Positions 8,851 to 18,333 of a stretch of DNA of 64,000 bases are shown here, one piece after another. Below the pieces are notes generated by a model. It was not told the DNA's origin. It saw nothing but the letters and a program-made list of their open reading frames with translations, and did not search any database. Position numbers and translations under genes: made by a program. Source of the DNA: RYN-230 sp963829725 (GTDB lineage: Bacteria > Actinomycetota > Actinomycetes > Streptosporangiales > Streptosporangiaceae); assembly GCA_963829725.1 (NCBI GenBank), contig CAWHJW010000021.1, forward strand, positions 310,001 to 374,000. Direction: 5' to 3'. How positions within the stretch are numbered: position 1 is the first letter of the stretch; the number at the start of each line of letters is the position of its first letter.

Positions 8851-9930
8851 ATGGGTTCGGTTCGGGTAGCCATTGTCGGCGTGGGCAACTGCGCCAGCTC
8901 CCTGGTCCAGGGCGTGGAGTACTACAAGGATGCCGACCCGGCGGGCCGGGTGCCGGGGCTCATGCACGTCACCTTTGGCCCTTACCACGTGCGGGACGTG
9001 GAGTTCGTCGCCGCGTTCGACGTGGACGCGAAGAAGGTGGGCCGGGATCTTGCCGAGGCCATCGGGGCCAGCGAGAACAACACCATCAAGATCTCTGACG
9101 TGCCGCCGACCGGGGTGACCGTGCAGCGCGGTCCGACCCTGGACGGCCTGGGCGAGTACTACCAGGAGATGATCTCCGAGTCCGCGGACCCGGCGGTCGA
9201 TGTCGTCCAGGTGCTCCGTGACTCCCGTGCGGACGTGCTGGTGTGCTATCTCCCGGTTGGATCGGAGCAGGCGGACCGTTACTACGCGCAGTGCGCGATC
9301 GACGCCGGCGTGGCTTTCGTGAACGCGCTGCCCGTGTTCATCGCCTCCGACCCGGAGTGGGCGGCCAAGTTCACCACCGCCGGGGTGCCGATCATCGGGG
9401 ACGACATCAAGTCCCAGGTGGGCGCGACCATAACGCACCGGGTGCTGGCCAAGCTCTTCGAGGACCGCGGCGTCGAACTGCTCCGCACCTACCAGCTGAA
9501 CTTCGGCGGCAACATGGACTTCATGAACATGCTGGAGCGCAAGCGGCTGGTGTCCAAGAAGGTCTCCAAGACCCAGTCGGTCACCTCGCAGATCCCGCAT
9601 GAGATGGAGAAGGCCGCGGTGCACATCGGCCCGTCCGACCATGTTCCCTGGCTGGACGACCGCAAGTGGGCCTACATCCGGCTGGAGGGGCGGGCGTTCG
9701 GTGATGTCCCGCTCAACCTGGAGTACAAGCTGGAGGTCTGGGACTCGCCCAACTCCGCGGGCGTGATCATCGACGCGATCCGCGCGGCGAAGATCGCCAA
9801 GGACCGGGGCATCGGCGGCCCCATCCTGTCCGCGGCGTCCTACTTCATGAAGTCGCCACCCCGGCAGTACGGTGACGAGGTCGCCCGCGACCTGGTCGAG
9901 CAGTTCATCCGCGGCGACATCGAGCGGTAA
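8851..9930 (+). CDS. ino1: Inositol-3-phosphate synthase
   Basis: A 359-residue NAD-dependent enzyme that converts glucose 6-phosphate to 1D-myo-inositol 3-phosphate, the first step to phosphatidylinositol and mycothiol in actinobacteria. The Rossmann glycine motif GVGNCAS is at residues 10-16. Other family marks are LPVGSEQADRYYAQ, GDDIKSQVGATITHR, LNFGGNMDFMNML and PLNLEYKLEVWDSPNSAG. GAAGGAG lies about eight bases before the ATG. The length equals the short actinobacterial form. It follows the PadR gene and precedes a cupin gene. Confidence 0.96.
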   Translation: MGSVRVAIVGVGNCASSLVQGVEYYKDADPAGRVPGLMHVTFGPYHVRDVEFVAAFDVDAKKVGRDLAEAIGASENNTIKISDVPPTGVTVQRGPTLDGLGEYYQEMISESADPAVDVVQVLRDSRADVLVCYLPVGSEQADRYYAQCAIDAGVAFVNALPVFIASDPEWAAKFTTAGVPIIGDDIKSQVGATITHRVLAKLFEDRGVELLRTYQLNFGGNMDFMNMLERKRLVSKKVSKTQSVTSQIPHEMEKAAVHIGPSDHVPWLDDRKWAYIRLEGRAFGDVPLNLEYKLEVWDSPNSAGVIIDAIRAAKIAKDRGIGGPILSAASYFMKSPPRQYGDEVARDLVEQFIRGDIER

Positions 9931-9950
9931 GTAGGTACGTAGAGGCGCGA

Positions 9951-10337
9951 ATGGCCGGGTTCCGGGGGTCGCTCCCCGGGGTAGCAGAGGGGGCAAAGGT
10001 GCTGGTCTTGAACGGGGCGGGTGACTATACCGAGCCTGACCCCGGCGACGGCAGCCACTGGGTGGAGCACCTGCGGGTCAGCGACCTATCGGTGGGCACG
10101 TACTCACTGCCCAAGGGCGGCCTCGACGAGCAGGAGCCGCATACCGAGGACGAGATCTACCTGGTCACCCGGGGCCGGGCCCGGCTCCAGGCCGGGGCCC
10201 GCGCCGTCGATGTCCGGCCAGGCACCGTGGTGTACGTGCCCGCGGGGGAAACCCACCGGTTCGCTGACGTCACCGAGGACCTGTCCGCTCTGGTGTTCTT
10301 CGGGCCCGCCGAATACACCCGGCGCATCCCGGGCTGA
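9951..10337 (+). CDS. Single-domain cupin protein
   Basis: A 128-residue beta-barrel protein. Cupin motif 1 is EPHTEDEIYLVTRGRARL and motif 2 is PGTVVYVPAGETHRF, giving His/Glu/His-type metal ligands. Substrate is unknown. The ATG at 9951 has AGAGG five bases upstream, but its first 16 codons coincide with a dispersed hairpin repeat (9957-9986); an in-frame GTG at 9999 with GAGGGGG before it could be the true start. It lies 20 bases after ino1 and may be co-transcribed. Confidence 0.8.
   Translation: MAGFRGSLPGVAEGAKVLVLNGAGDYTEPDPGDGSHWVEHLRVSDLSVGTYSLPKGGLDEQEPHTEDEIYLVTRGRARLQAGARAVDVRPGTVVYVPAGETHRFADVTEDLSALVFFGPAEYTRRIPG
9957..9986 (+). repeat. Dispersed G/C hairpin repeat, copy 1
   Basis: The sequence runs GGGTTCCGGGGGTCGCTCC and then CCGGGGTAGCA. 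It matches, with few changes, the copies at 41155, 61711 and 63250 (plus orientation), 34361 and 63141. The stem is CCGGGG paired with CCCCGG around a TCG loop. It lies at the start of the cupin gene. Confidence 0.6.
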
Positions 10338-10455
10338 CCGGCGCGGCGCGGGCCCGCGACGGCCAGATCTGGCGGCGGTTCCCGCTGGGTCAAGAGTGTC
10401 CCCCGATGCGGTGCTCACCAGTGGTGCGCTGGGCCAGCGGCCGTAGGCTGAGCGG

Positions 10456-11745
10456 ATGACCGTCCTGTCCGCCGTCAAGGCGAGCCTGCGAGGCCGACGG
10501 GGCGGTTCCTCCTTCCTCGCCGACCTGCGGGTGCTGCTGCGCGGGCGGGACTTCCGGCGGCTGTTCTCCACCCGGCTCATCTCGCAGACGGGCGACGGCG
10601 TGTTCACCGCCGGCCTCGGCTCCTACGTGTTCTTCAACAGCACCTCGTTCCCCAACCCGGCATCGGCGGCCGCGGCGTTCGCGGTGCTGTACCTGCCCTA
10701 CTCGCTGATCGGCCCGTTCGCCGGGGTGTTCATCGACCGCTGGTCACGGCGCCAGATCCTGGTCTGGTCGGCGCTGCTCCGCTCCCTTTTCGTGGCGGTC
10801 GCCGCAGGCCTGGTGGCGTCCGGCAACCTGGGCGTTCCGTTGTACGCGAGCGTGCTGTGCGTGCTGGGCGTGAACCGGTTCTTCCTCTCATCGCTGTCCG
10901 CGGCGCTGCCGCACGTGGTGGCAGGGGACGAACTGGTGATGGCCAACTCGGTGTCACCCACCGCGGGCGGGATCATGACCGCGGCGGGCGGCCTGGCCGG
11001 CCTGGGCGTGCATGTGGCGACGGGCGGCGGCCGGGGCGGGTCGGCCATCACCCTGCTGGCCGCGGGATGCTTCTATGTGGCGGCCAGCCTGGTGGCCCGG
11101 ACCATGCACCGCGACCTGCTCGGCCCGGCGCGCGAGGCGGGGCGGACCCGTCCCGGCCTGCTCCTCGGCGAGATCGCCGATGTGGCCGCGGGCCTGGCGG
11201 CAGGCGCGCGGTACGTGGCCCGGCGGCGCGGGCCCGCCGCCGCGCTCGGCGCGACCGGCGGCTACCGGCTGCTGTACGGCATCCTGTTCCTGATGTCGAT
11301 CCTGCTGTACCGGAACTACTTCTACCGGTCCGCGGGCGCCAACACCGCGCTCAGCCACTTCACCGTGCTGGTGCTCGTGTCCGCGGTCGGCTACGGCTGC
11401 GCGGCGCTGATCACCCCGCGGCTGTCCAGGTGGCTGGGCAAGCCAGCCTGGATGACCCTGCTGCTGGTCAGCGGCGCGCTGGTGACCGCAGCGCTCGGCG
11501 AAACGTTCAGCCAGGCCGCGTTCCTGTTCATCGGGTTCTGGCTCAACCTGGTCGGCCAGGGGGTCGCGATCTGTGCCACCACGATCCTGCAGGAGCAGGT
11601 GGACGACGACTACCGGGGCCGCGTTTTCTCGTTCTACGACATGATGTTCAACATCACCTTTGCCGCGGGAGCGGGGCTCTGCGCGGCGTTCATGCCGGTG
11701 AATGGGCATTCGCCCGTGATGGTGGCCCTGGTTGCGGCCGGCTGA
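10456..11745 (+). CDS. MFS transporter, C-terminus probably cut by a frame shift
   Basis: A 429-residue permease with about eleven hydrophobic helices. It begins with a basic cytoplasmic segment, then DFRRLFSTRLISQTGDG and the MFS loop FIDRWSRRQIL between helices 2 and 3. The last visible residues VMVALVAAG are followed by a stop, but removing one base of TGAC at about 11741 would continue as YAVTAAGYWAARG, a plausible final helix, overlapping the 3' end of the opposing cca gene. The substrate is unknown; this gene neighbours cca in related genomes. Confidence 0.8.
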   Translation: MTVLSAVKASLRGRRGGSSFLADLRVLLRGRDFRRLFSTRLISQTGDGVFTAGLGSYVFFNSTSFPNPASAAAAFAVLYLPYSLIGPFAGVFIDRWSRRQILVWSALLRSLFVAVAAGLVASGNLGVPLYASVLCVLGVNRFFLSSLSAALPHVVAGDELVMANSVSPTAGGIMTAAGGLAGLGVHVATGGGRGGSAITLLAAGCFYVAASLVARTMHRDLLGPAREAGRTRPGLLLGEIADVAAGLAAGARYVARRRGPAAALGATGGYRLLYGILFLMSILLYRNYFYRSAGANTALSHFTVLVLVSAVGYGCAALITPRLSRWLGKPAWMTLLLVSGALVTAALGETFSQAAFLFIGFWLNLVGQGVAICATTILQEQVDDDYRGRVFSFYDMMFNITFAAGAGLCAAFMPVNGHSPVMVALVAAG

Positions 11746-11763
11746 CGCGGTGACTGCCGCCGG

Positions 11764-13483
11764 TTACTGGGCCGCACGGGGCCACCCTTCGGTGTCCGGT
11801 GGCCGCTCCCCGGGGGCCTCCTCAGCCGGTTCCGCCGGGGATCGCCCCTCCAGTTCCGCGTCGTCCTCGGGTACCGCTGTCCCAGGCCGCCCCGCACCTG
11901 ACGCCGGGCCCGAACCGGGATCGGCCGCGGCGGCGCTGCCGGGCTGACCGGCTGCGTCGTCCCCGGGCTGGGCCGGCGCAGCGCTGCCGGGGCCTGCCGC
12001 CGCGGCCATGCCGGGCTCCGCCGTCCCGGGGTCACGGCCGGCCCAGCGCAGCAGTTCCCCAGTGGCCCGCTCGGTCCCCAGCGGGCCATGCTCCATGCGG
12101 AGTTCCAGCAGGTGGTTGTAGGCGCGCCCGACGTCCGGGCCGGGCGGCAGGCCGAGAATCTCCATGATCTGGTTGCCGTCCAGGTCGGGCCGGATCTTCT
12201 TGAGTTCCTCGGCGGCGCTGAGGGTGGCGATCCGCTGCTCCAGCCCGTCCTGGGCCCGGGCCAGGCGGGCGGCCTTGGCCTTGTTCCTGGTGGTGCAGTC
12301 GGCCCGGGTGAGCACGTGCAGCCGGGTGAGCAGCGGGCCCGCGTCGCGCACGTACCGGCGGACCGCCGAGTCCGTCCACTCGCCCGGCCCGTACCCGTGA
12401 AACCGCAGGTGCAGCGCGATGAGCGCGGACACGTCCGCGGTCACCGCCGAGGGGAAGCGGAGCGCCTTCAGCCGCTGCCGGGCCATCGCGGCGCCGACCA
12501 TCTCATGGTGATGGAAAGCCACCCGGCCGTCCGGCAGCATCGTGCGCGTCCTGGGCTTGCCGATGTCGTGCAGCAGCGCGGCGAGCCGGAGCACCAGGTC
12601 GGGTCCGAGCCCGTAGCGCTCCTCCAGATCGATCGACTGTTCAAGCACGGTAAGTGAATGCTGGTAGACGTCCTTGTGCCGCATGTGCTCGTCGGTCTCC
12701 AGCCGGAGCCTGGGCACTTCCGGCAGCACCACGTCGGCCACGCCCGTGTCCACCAGCAACTCGATCCCGCGCCGGGGGCCCCGGGGACCGGGTGCCAGCA
12801 TGAGCTTGATCAGCTCGTCCCGTACCCGCTCGGCGGAGACCACCTCCAGCCGGGGGGCAAGCTGGCGCATGGCCGCGGCCGCGGCCGGGGCGACCGCGAA
12901 CCCCAGTTGCGCGGCGAACCTGGCCGCCCGCATGATCCGCAGCGGGTCGTCACTGAACGATTCCTCCGGGCTACCCGGCGTGCGCAGCACCTTGGCGCGC
13001 AGGTCCCGCAGGCCGCCGAACGGGTTGACCAGGTCGAGCGAGGGCAGCCGGGCGGCCATGGCGTTCACGGTGAAATCCCGGCGGCGCAGGTCCGCCTCCA
13101 GGGACGTGCCGTAGCGGATGCCGGTGGGCTTGCGGGAGTCAGGCCGGTAAGTCTCGCTGCGGTAGGTGGTGATCTCGAAGGTCACCCCGCGCCAGGCGCA
13201 GCCCGACGGTGCCGAACTCGATGCCCGTTTCCCAGACTTTTTCGGCCCAGCCGTGGATGATCTCCAGCACCTGCTCTGGCCGCGCGTCGGTGGCCAGGTC
13301 CAGGTCACTGTGCGGCCGGCCGAGGAACACATCGCGGATGGGGCCGCCCACCAGGGCCAGCTCGTGCCCGCGCCGGGCGAAGAGGCGGCCCAGCTCGGCT
13401 GCGGGCGCGGCCGGTTTGCGCAGCAGCGCGGCGGCCGCCTTCTGCTGATCAGGGCTCATCGGGCTGGTATCCGGCACGGGCAT
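11764..13483 (-). pseudogene. cca: CCA-adding tRNA nucleotidyltransferase, frame-shifted
   Basis: The enzyme adds or repairs the 3' CCA of tRNAs. The N-terminal part in one frame (13483 to about 13190) has the class II nucleotidyltransferase motif ALVGGPIRDVFLGR and the catalytic DLDLATD. The remainder, in another frame, gives VTFEITTYRSETYR, RRDFTVNAMA, DDPLRIMRAARFAAQLGF, and an HD domain (LLHDIGKPRT). The frames meet at the CCCC run 13185-13188; removing one base restores FGTVGLRLARVTFEIT. The C-terminus carries a long Ala/Gly/Pro-rich tail. The gene is normally essential where CCA is not encoded (the window's tRNA-Ile lacks it), so a sequencing error is the simplest explanation. Confidence 0.85.
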
Positions 13484-13673
13484 TGAGGGTAGGGGTTAGT
13501 GAAGGCAGGGGGAAATCCGGGGAGCCCGGACGCATCCTGGAGGACTACTCAGGGAACGGCAATACCATTTCCGGCATGCCCCGTCAGCGCCCCGCGCTCA
13601 GCGCCACCGGGCCCACCCCGTCGGCCCGGGGTCCCCGGGCTGCCGCATTCCCCGGGTCCCCGGGGAGGCGCCG

Positions 13674-16199
13674 GTGACCCGTCCTGCTGCTGTTTTCCGG
13701 TCGCGCCTCCCGCGCCTCGCCCTGGCCTGCGGGGCGGCGGCCCTGGCCGCGGCCGGGCCGGCTAGCGCGGCACCGGCCGCGGCGGCAGGCACGGGCAGCG
13801 TGCGGGCAGCGGCGCATGGCACGGCCGCGGACACCACCGGCACGGCAGCGGTGCGCGGTGCTACCGGGCCCGCCGGGACGGTGACGGCCGCCGCCCTGGA
13901 CACCGCGCCAGCCCAGCAGGTGACCGTCGCCATTACCTCCCTCAGCCCGCAGGTCGCCCGGCCCGGCAAGCCGGTCACGGTCAGCGGCACCGTCACCAAC
14001 GGCACCAAGACCCCCGTCTCCGGCCTCGCCGTCCAGCTGTGGTCGTCCACCACCCCGCTGAGCAGCCGCAGTGAGCTGGCCAGCTATGCGGCCGGGCAGC
14101 TGCTGGTGGACAGCCCGCTGCCGGCGATCACCCCGCTGGCCGGCGCGCTCGGCGCCGGCGCGACGCGTTCCTGGACGCTGACCGCGACCGCGGCCAGCCT
14201 GGGGATGACCAGCTTCGGCGCCTACCCGCTGGCGGCCCAGGTGTCGGCGAGCGGGGTACCGCTCAACGCTGAGCACACCTTCCTGCCGTTCTGGCCGGGC
14301 AGCATCAAGTCCGCCCAGCTGACCCAGCGCGAGAAGGTCGCCTGGATCTGGCCGCTGACCGCCCCGCCGGAGCGGGTCGCCTGCCCGGCCCTGCTCAACA
14401 ATGACCTGGCCAGCAGCTTCCCGGCGACCGGCCGGCTGGGCTCGCTGCTCGCCGCCGGGTCCAGCCCGGCCGGAACCGCCGCCGACCTCACCTGGGCGAT
14501 CGACCCGAGCCTGCTCACCAGCGCCGCGGTGATGAGCAAGCCCTACCGGGTGGGCGGCACCGCGGCCTGTAACGGTGCGGCCACCGAGCGGGCCAGCCCG
14601 GCCGCCCAGTACTGGCTGGGCCTGCTGCGCACGGTCACGGCCGGCCAGGATTTCTTCGTCACCCCCTACGCCGACGTGGACGTGGCCGCGCTCACCCACG
14701 CGGGGCTGAGCACCGACCTGACCCAGGCCTACGCGACGGGACTGCGAGTCGCCCTGGACCGGCTCCAGCTCGGCGTGACCCAGCGGGCGGCCGGGGTGTC
14801 CGGCCAGATCGCCTGGCCCGCCGACGGCATCGCCGACTACGCGGTGCTCGGCAACCTCGCCGCCCACGGCGTCGGCACCGTGATCCTGAGCAGCAGCATG
14901 ATGCCGCCGCCGAGCCCGGCCCAGCTCACCCCGAGCGCGATCACCACCACGCCGGATGGCGTGAACGCCGGCCTGCGCGTGGCGCTGGCCGACAGCACGC
15001 TGACCCAGGTCCTGTCCGCCCCGGCGGCCACGGCCGGCCAGTCCAGGGGTGCCCCCGCGGCGGCCGGGACCGTCGCCACCGTGCAGCGGGTCCTGGCCGA
15101 GACCGCGGTGCTGGCTTCCGAGCAGCCGTCGGTACCGCAGTCCGTGGTCATCGCGCCGCCGCGGCAGTGGAATCCGGTGCCCGGTCTGGCCAGCGCGCTG
15201 CTCACGGCCACCGACTCCGCGCCGTGGCTGAGCCCGGAGAGCCTGGCCGGGCTGCTGACCGCCCGGCCCGCGCCCGGACAGGTAGCCCGCCAGGCTCCGC
15301 CCGTCCAGCTGATCAGCCGGGTGGAGCTGCGCAGGAGGCTGCTACGCCGGGTCAAGGCCCTGGAGTCGGTGATCCAGATGCAGGCCAGCATGCTGGGCAA
15401 GCCGGCCGCCAGCTACCTGCCCGACGCGGTGGCGGCCATCGAGTCCTCCGCCTGGCGGGGTGACCCGGCCCAGGTCCGCAGCCTGCTGGCCCGGGTGTCC
15501 GGGTACCTGGACGTCCAGATGCGGCAGGTCCGCATCATCGACGCCGGCCAGGTGACGCTGACCGGCAAGTCCGGCCCGGTACCTGTCTCCATCATCAACC
15601 GGCTCGGTGAGCCGGTGACGGTGCAGCTCAGCGTGCAGGCCCCGGCCAGCCGGATCACCGTGCTGAAGCCCAGGTTGACCGTGACGATCGGCCCGCACCA
15701 GCAGCGGACCGTCGCGGTCCGGGTCCGGTCGTCGGTGGCGGGCTCGACCATGCTGACGCTGACCCTGCTGGCCCCGGACGGGCAGCCGCTGCCGGGGACG
15801 ACCGCGCAGCTGACCGTGGACGCGACCCACTTCGGCACCACCGCGCTGGTGATCATCGCGGTCGCGATCGGCGTGTTCGTCATCACCTCGGTGACCAGGG
15901 CCATCCGGCGCGGCATCCGCGGTCCCGGGACGGCGCAGCCGGACAGCCAGGGGGCGCCGGATCCAGACGGCGCCCCGGAAGCCAGGGGGGCAGACCCGGA
16001 AGCCGGCCGGGCAGACCCGGAAGCCGGCGCCGCGCCTCCGGGGCCTGGAGCCGCGGAACGCAGCGCGAACGGTGCGGATTCCGGCGGATCGCCCGGGGAA
16101 CGGGATACCGTCGTCACCGAGCGGATGCCCGATCACGAGACAGCCGAGGAGCCGGATGAGTACGCCAGGGCCCGAGGCCGGGTGGAGCACCCCCGATAG
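13674..16199 (+). CDS. DUF6049 family secreted, membrane-anchored protein
   Basis: An 841-residue protein with an N-terminal signal sequence (basic start, LPRLALACGAAALAAAG, Ala-rich cleavage zone) and one C-terminal helix near residues 722-740 (ALVIIAVAIGVFVIT) followed by an Arg-rich, acidic cytoplasmic tail. The large middle part is extracytoplasmic, with beta-rich start (PVTVSGTVTNGT) and end. The gene directly before murJ in actinobacteria usually encodes this family; a role in envelope assembly is an inference. GTG at 13674 has GGGGAGG six bases upstream. The 3' end overlaps the murJ start by 44 bases. Confidence 0.85.
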   Translation: MTRPAAVFRSRLPRLALACGAAALAAAGPASAAPAAAAGTGSVRAAAHGTAADTTGTAAVRGATGPAGTVTAAALDTAPAQQVTVAITSLSPQVARPGKPVTVSGTVTNGTKTPVSGLAVQLWSSTTPLSSRSELASYAAGQLLVDSPLPAITPLAGALGAGATRSWTLTATAASLGMTSFGAYPLAAQVSASGVPLNAEHTFLPFWPGSIKSAQLTQREKVAWIWPLTAPPERVACPALLNNDLASSFPATGRLGSLLAAGSSPAGTAADLTWAIDPSLLTSAAVMSKPYRVGGTAACNGAATERASPAAQYWLGLLRTVTAGQDFFVTPYADVDVAALTHAGLSTDLTQAYATGLRVALDRLQLGVTQRAAGVSGQIAWPADGIADYAVLGNLAAHGVGTVILSSSMMPPPSPAQLTPSAITTTPDGVNAGLRVALADSTLTQVLSAPAATAGQSRGAPAAAGTVATVQRVLAETAVLASEQPSVPQSVVIAPPRQWNPVPGLASALLTATDSAPWLSPESLAGLLTARPAPGQVARQAPPVQLISRVELRRRLLRRVKALESVIQMQASMLGKPAASYLPDAVAAIESSAWRGDPAQVRSLLARVSGYLDVQMRQVRIIDAGQVTLTGKSGPVPVSIINRLGEPVTVQLSVQAPASRITVLKPRLTVTIGPHQQRTVAVRVRSSVAGSTMLTLTLLAPDGQPLPGTTAQLTVDATHFGTTALVIIAVAIGVFVITSVTRAIRRGIRGPGTAQPDSQGAPDPDGAPEARGADPEAGRADPEAGAAPPGPGAAERSANGADSGGSPGERDTVVTERMPDHETAEEPDEYARARGRVEHPR

Positions 16200-18105
16200 G
16201 GGCCCCGGGCACCGCCGCGCGCCCGGGAGGCGGGCCAGCCCCGGGCGCGGTGCCCGGGCCGCCAGCGGCGTTATCCCCGCCAGCCCGGACGCCGGGCGCT
16301 GGGACGCCCCGCCCGCGACCCGGGCCCGGCCCGGCAGCACGCCGGAAAGCACTGAGCCGCGGGACGGCCGCCCGGACCCGCTGCGGGAACGCCCCGTGGG
16401 CCCGCGCGGCGGCCCCGGGACGGGCCGGGCGGATGGCGGCTCCGGGTCAGGGCCGGCCGGCGGCTCCGGGTCAGGGCCGGCCTGCGGCGCCCCGGCCGAG
16501 CCCAGCCTGGTCCGGTCCAGCGGAGTGATGGCGCTGGGCACGCTGGCGTCCCGCGGCACCGGATTCCTGCGCACGCTGATGCTCGTCTATGCGCTTGGCG
16601 CGACCGATGTGGCCAACGCGTACAACAACGCCAACACGCTGCCCAACGCGGTCTACGACCTCATGCTCGGCGGCATCCTGACCAGCGTGGTGGTGCCGCT
16701 GCTGGTCACCGCGGCCAGGCGGGACAAAGACCGCGGCGAGGCCTACACCCAGCGGATGTTCACCCTGGCGACCGTGGCCCTGTTCGCGCTGACGGTGGTC
16801 GCCACCCTGGCCGCGGGCCTGCTGGTGGACCTGTACGCGCACGCGCTGACCGGGGCGGAACGGCACCTGACGGTGATCTTCGCCTTCTTCTTCATCCCGC
16901 AGATCTTCTTCTATGGGGTGAGCTCGATGGCCGGCGGCGTGCTGAACGCCCGCAACCGGTTCGCCGCGCCGATGTGGACCCCGGTCATCAACAACATCGT
17001 GGTCATCGGCGTCCTGCTGCTGTTCATCGCCACCGGCGGCATCGGCACGCAGGCCGGCAGCATCTCGGCGTCCCAGGTCGAGTTGCTCGGCTTCGGCACC
17101 ACGCTCGGCATCATCGCGCAGACCGCCGCCATGTTCCCGGCGCTGCACCGGGCCGGGTTCCGCTGGCGCCCGCGGTTCGACTTCCAGCGGGCTGAGGTCG
17201 CGGAAATCCGCCGGATGGCCGCCCCGCTGTTCGGCTACATCCTGACCACCCAGGTGTCCTTCCTGGTCGTGCAGAACGTGGCGAATGCCGCCTCGGTGCA
17301 CCCGGGCACCCCCTACGACTCGTTCTCCGCCTACAGCTACGCCTGGCAGCTGTTCCAGCTGCCGTACGCGATCGTCGGGATCTCGGTGATCACCGCCCTG
17401 CTGCCCCGGATGAGCGCGCACGCGGCCGAGCGGCAGTTTTCCCTGGTCCGCAGCGACTTCTCCACCGGCGTCCGGCTGTCCTCGGTCATCGTGGTCCCGG
17501 CCGCGCTGCTGCTCATCGTGCTCGGCGGGCCGCTGGCCGAGTTCCTGATCGCGCACGGCAGCACCACTGTGGCCGAGGCCCGCTACATCGGCGAGGTATT
17601 CGGCATCTTCTCGCTCGGCCTGGTGCCCTACATGGTGTTCCAGTTGCTGCTGCGCGTCTTCTACGCGCTGCATGACAGCCGGACGCCGATGTTCGTCGGC
17701 GTGGCTGTCATGGCCGCCAACATCACGGCCAGCCTGCTGGCGCTGCACCTGGCGCCCGCCGGGCACGTGGTCGAAGGGCTCGGCGTCGCGTTCGGCCTGG
17801 CGAACGTGGTGGGCGCGGTGGTGTCCTGGTGGATCCTCAGCCGGCGGCTGGGCGGCCTGGCCGGTCACCAGATCGCGGGCGCCCTGGGCCGGATGCATGC
17901 CGCCGCCGTCCCGGCCATGCTGTTCGCCTGGGCGGTCACCTTCATGGTCGGCGTGCTGCTCGCGCCCGGGCCGGCCTACGGGCTGACCGTCACCGTGCTC
18001 GGTGGCGGCGGCGGCCTGCTGCTCTACCTGCTGTTCGCCCGCGGGCTGGCCATCAGCGAGGTCACCGACCTGATGGGCACCGTCAAGGGCCGGCTGCGCC
18101 GGTGA
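16156..18105 (+). CDS. murJ: Lipid II flippase MurJ (MviN)
   Basis: A 649-residue membrane protein. The first 120 residues are a disordered Pro/Gly/Arg-rich extension; the flippase starts at SLVRSSGVMALGTLASRGTG and continues with about fourteen hydrophobic helices, including NAYNNANTLPNAVYDLMLGG and GGVLNARNRFAAPMWTPV, hallmark MviN sequences. It moves lipid II across the membrane for peptidoglycan synthesis. The ATG at 16156 is preferred because GAGGAG lies four bases upstream. Unlike M. tuberculosis MviN, the pseudokinase part is encoded separately by the next gene. Confidence 0.93.
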   Translation: MSTPGPEAGWSTPDRGPGHRRAPGRRASPGRGARAASGVIPASPDAGRWDAPPATRARPGSTPESTEPRDGRPDPLRERPVGPRGGPGTGRADGGSGSGPAGGSGSGPACGAPAEPSLVRSSGVMALGTLASRGTGFLRTLMLVYALGATDVANAYNNANTLPNAVYDLMLGGILTSVVVPLLVTAARRDKDRGEAYTQRMFTLATVALFALTVVATLAAGLLVDLYAHALTGAERHLTVIFAFFFIPQIFFYGVSSMAGGVLNARNRFAAPMWTPVINNIVVIGVLLLFIATGGIGTQAGSISASQVELLGFGTTLGIIAQTAAMFPALHRAGFRWRPRFDFQRAEVAEIRRMAAPLFGYILTTQVSFLVVQNVANAASVHPGTPYDSFSAYSYAWQLFQLPYAIVGISVITALLPRMSAHAAERQFSLVRSDFSTGVRLSSVIVVPAALLLIVLGGPLAEFLIAHGSTTVAEARYIGEVFGIFSLGLVPYMVFQLLLRVFYALHDSRTPMFVGVAVMAANITASLLALHLAPAGHVVEGLGVAFGLANVVGAVVSWWILSRRLGGLAGHQIAGALGRMHAAAVPAMLFAWAVTFMVGVLLAPGPAYGLTVTVLGGGGGLLLYLLFARGLAISEVTDLMGTVKGRLRR

Positions 18106-18151
18106 CCGGCGGTGGGCTACCCCGGCCGCGGACGCCACAGCCGGGTTATCG

Positions 18152-18180
18152 GGAACCGAACCGGGTGTCTGGAACGTGTA
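18152..18180 (+). promoter_or_regulatory. Possible ECF-sigma promoter before the pseudokinase-sigM operon
   Basis: GGAAC at 18152-18156 is followed after 18 bases by CGTGTA. This resembles the GGAAC...CGT pattern of ECF sigma promoters such as those of SigM/SigE. It lies about 155 bases before the pseudokinase start, in the 228-base gap after murJ. Autoregulation by SigM would fit, but the match is short and may be chance. Confidence 0.3.
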
Positions 18181-18333
18181 ACGGTTTGTGGTGGCAGGCA
18201 TGCGGGACACCCCGAGTCTTCCGCCGCGGCTTAGCATGGGGTACGACAGCGGCAGTCCGCGCTGCGCACCGTGGGGAGTTCAGGGGGCTCGGAAGGAGGG
18301 TCGAGGGCCTGCCCCGCCCTTGGCTTCTGGCTT

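Noticed and set aside
13610..13673. G/C-rich palindromes before the DUF6049 gene as another copy of the dispersed repeat
   Set aside because: They lack the TTCC start, the TCG centre and the AGCA end; they look like ordinary GGGG/CCCC complementarity.
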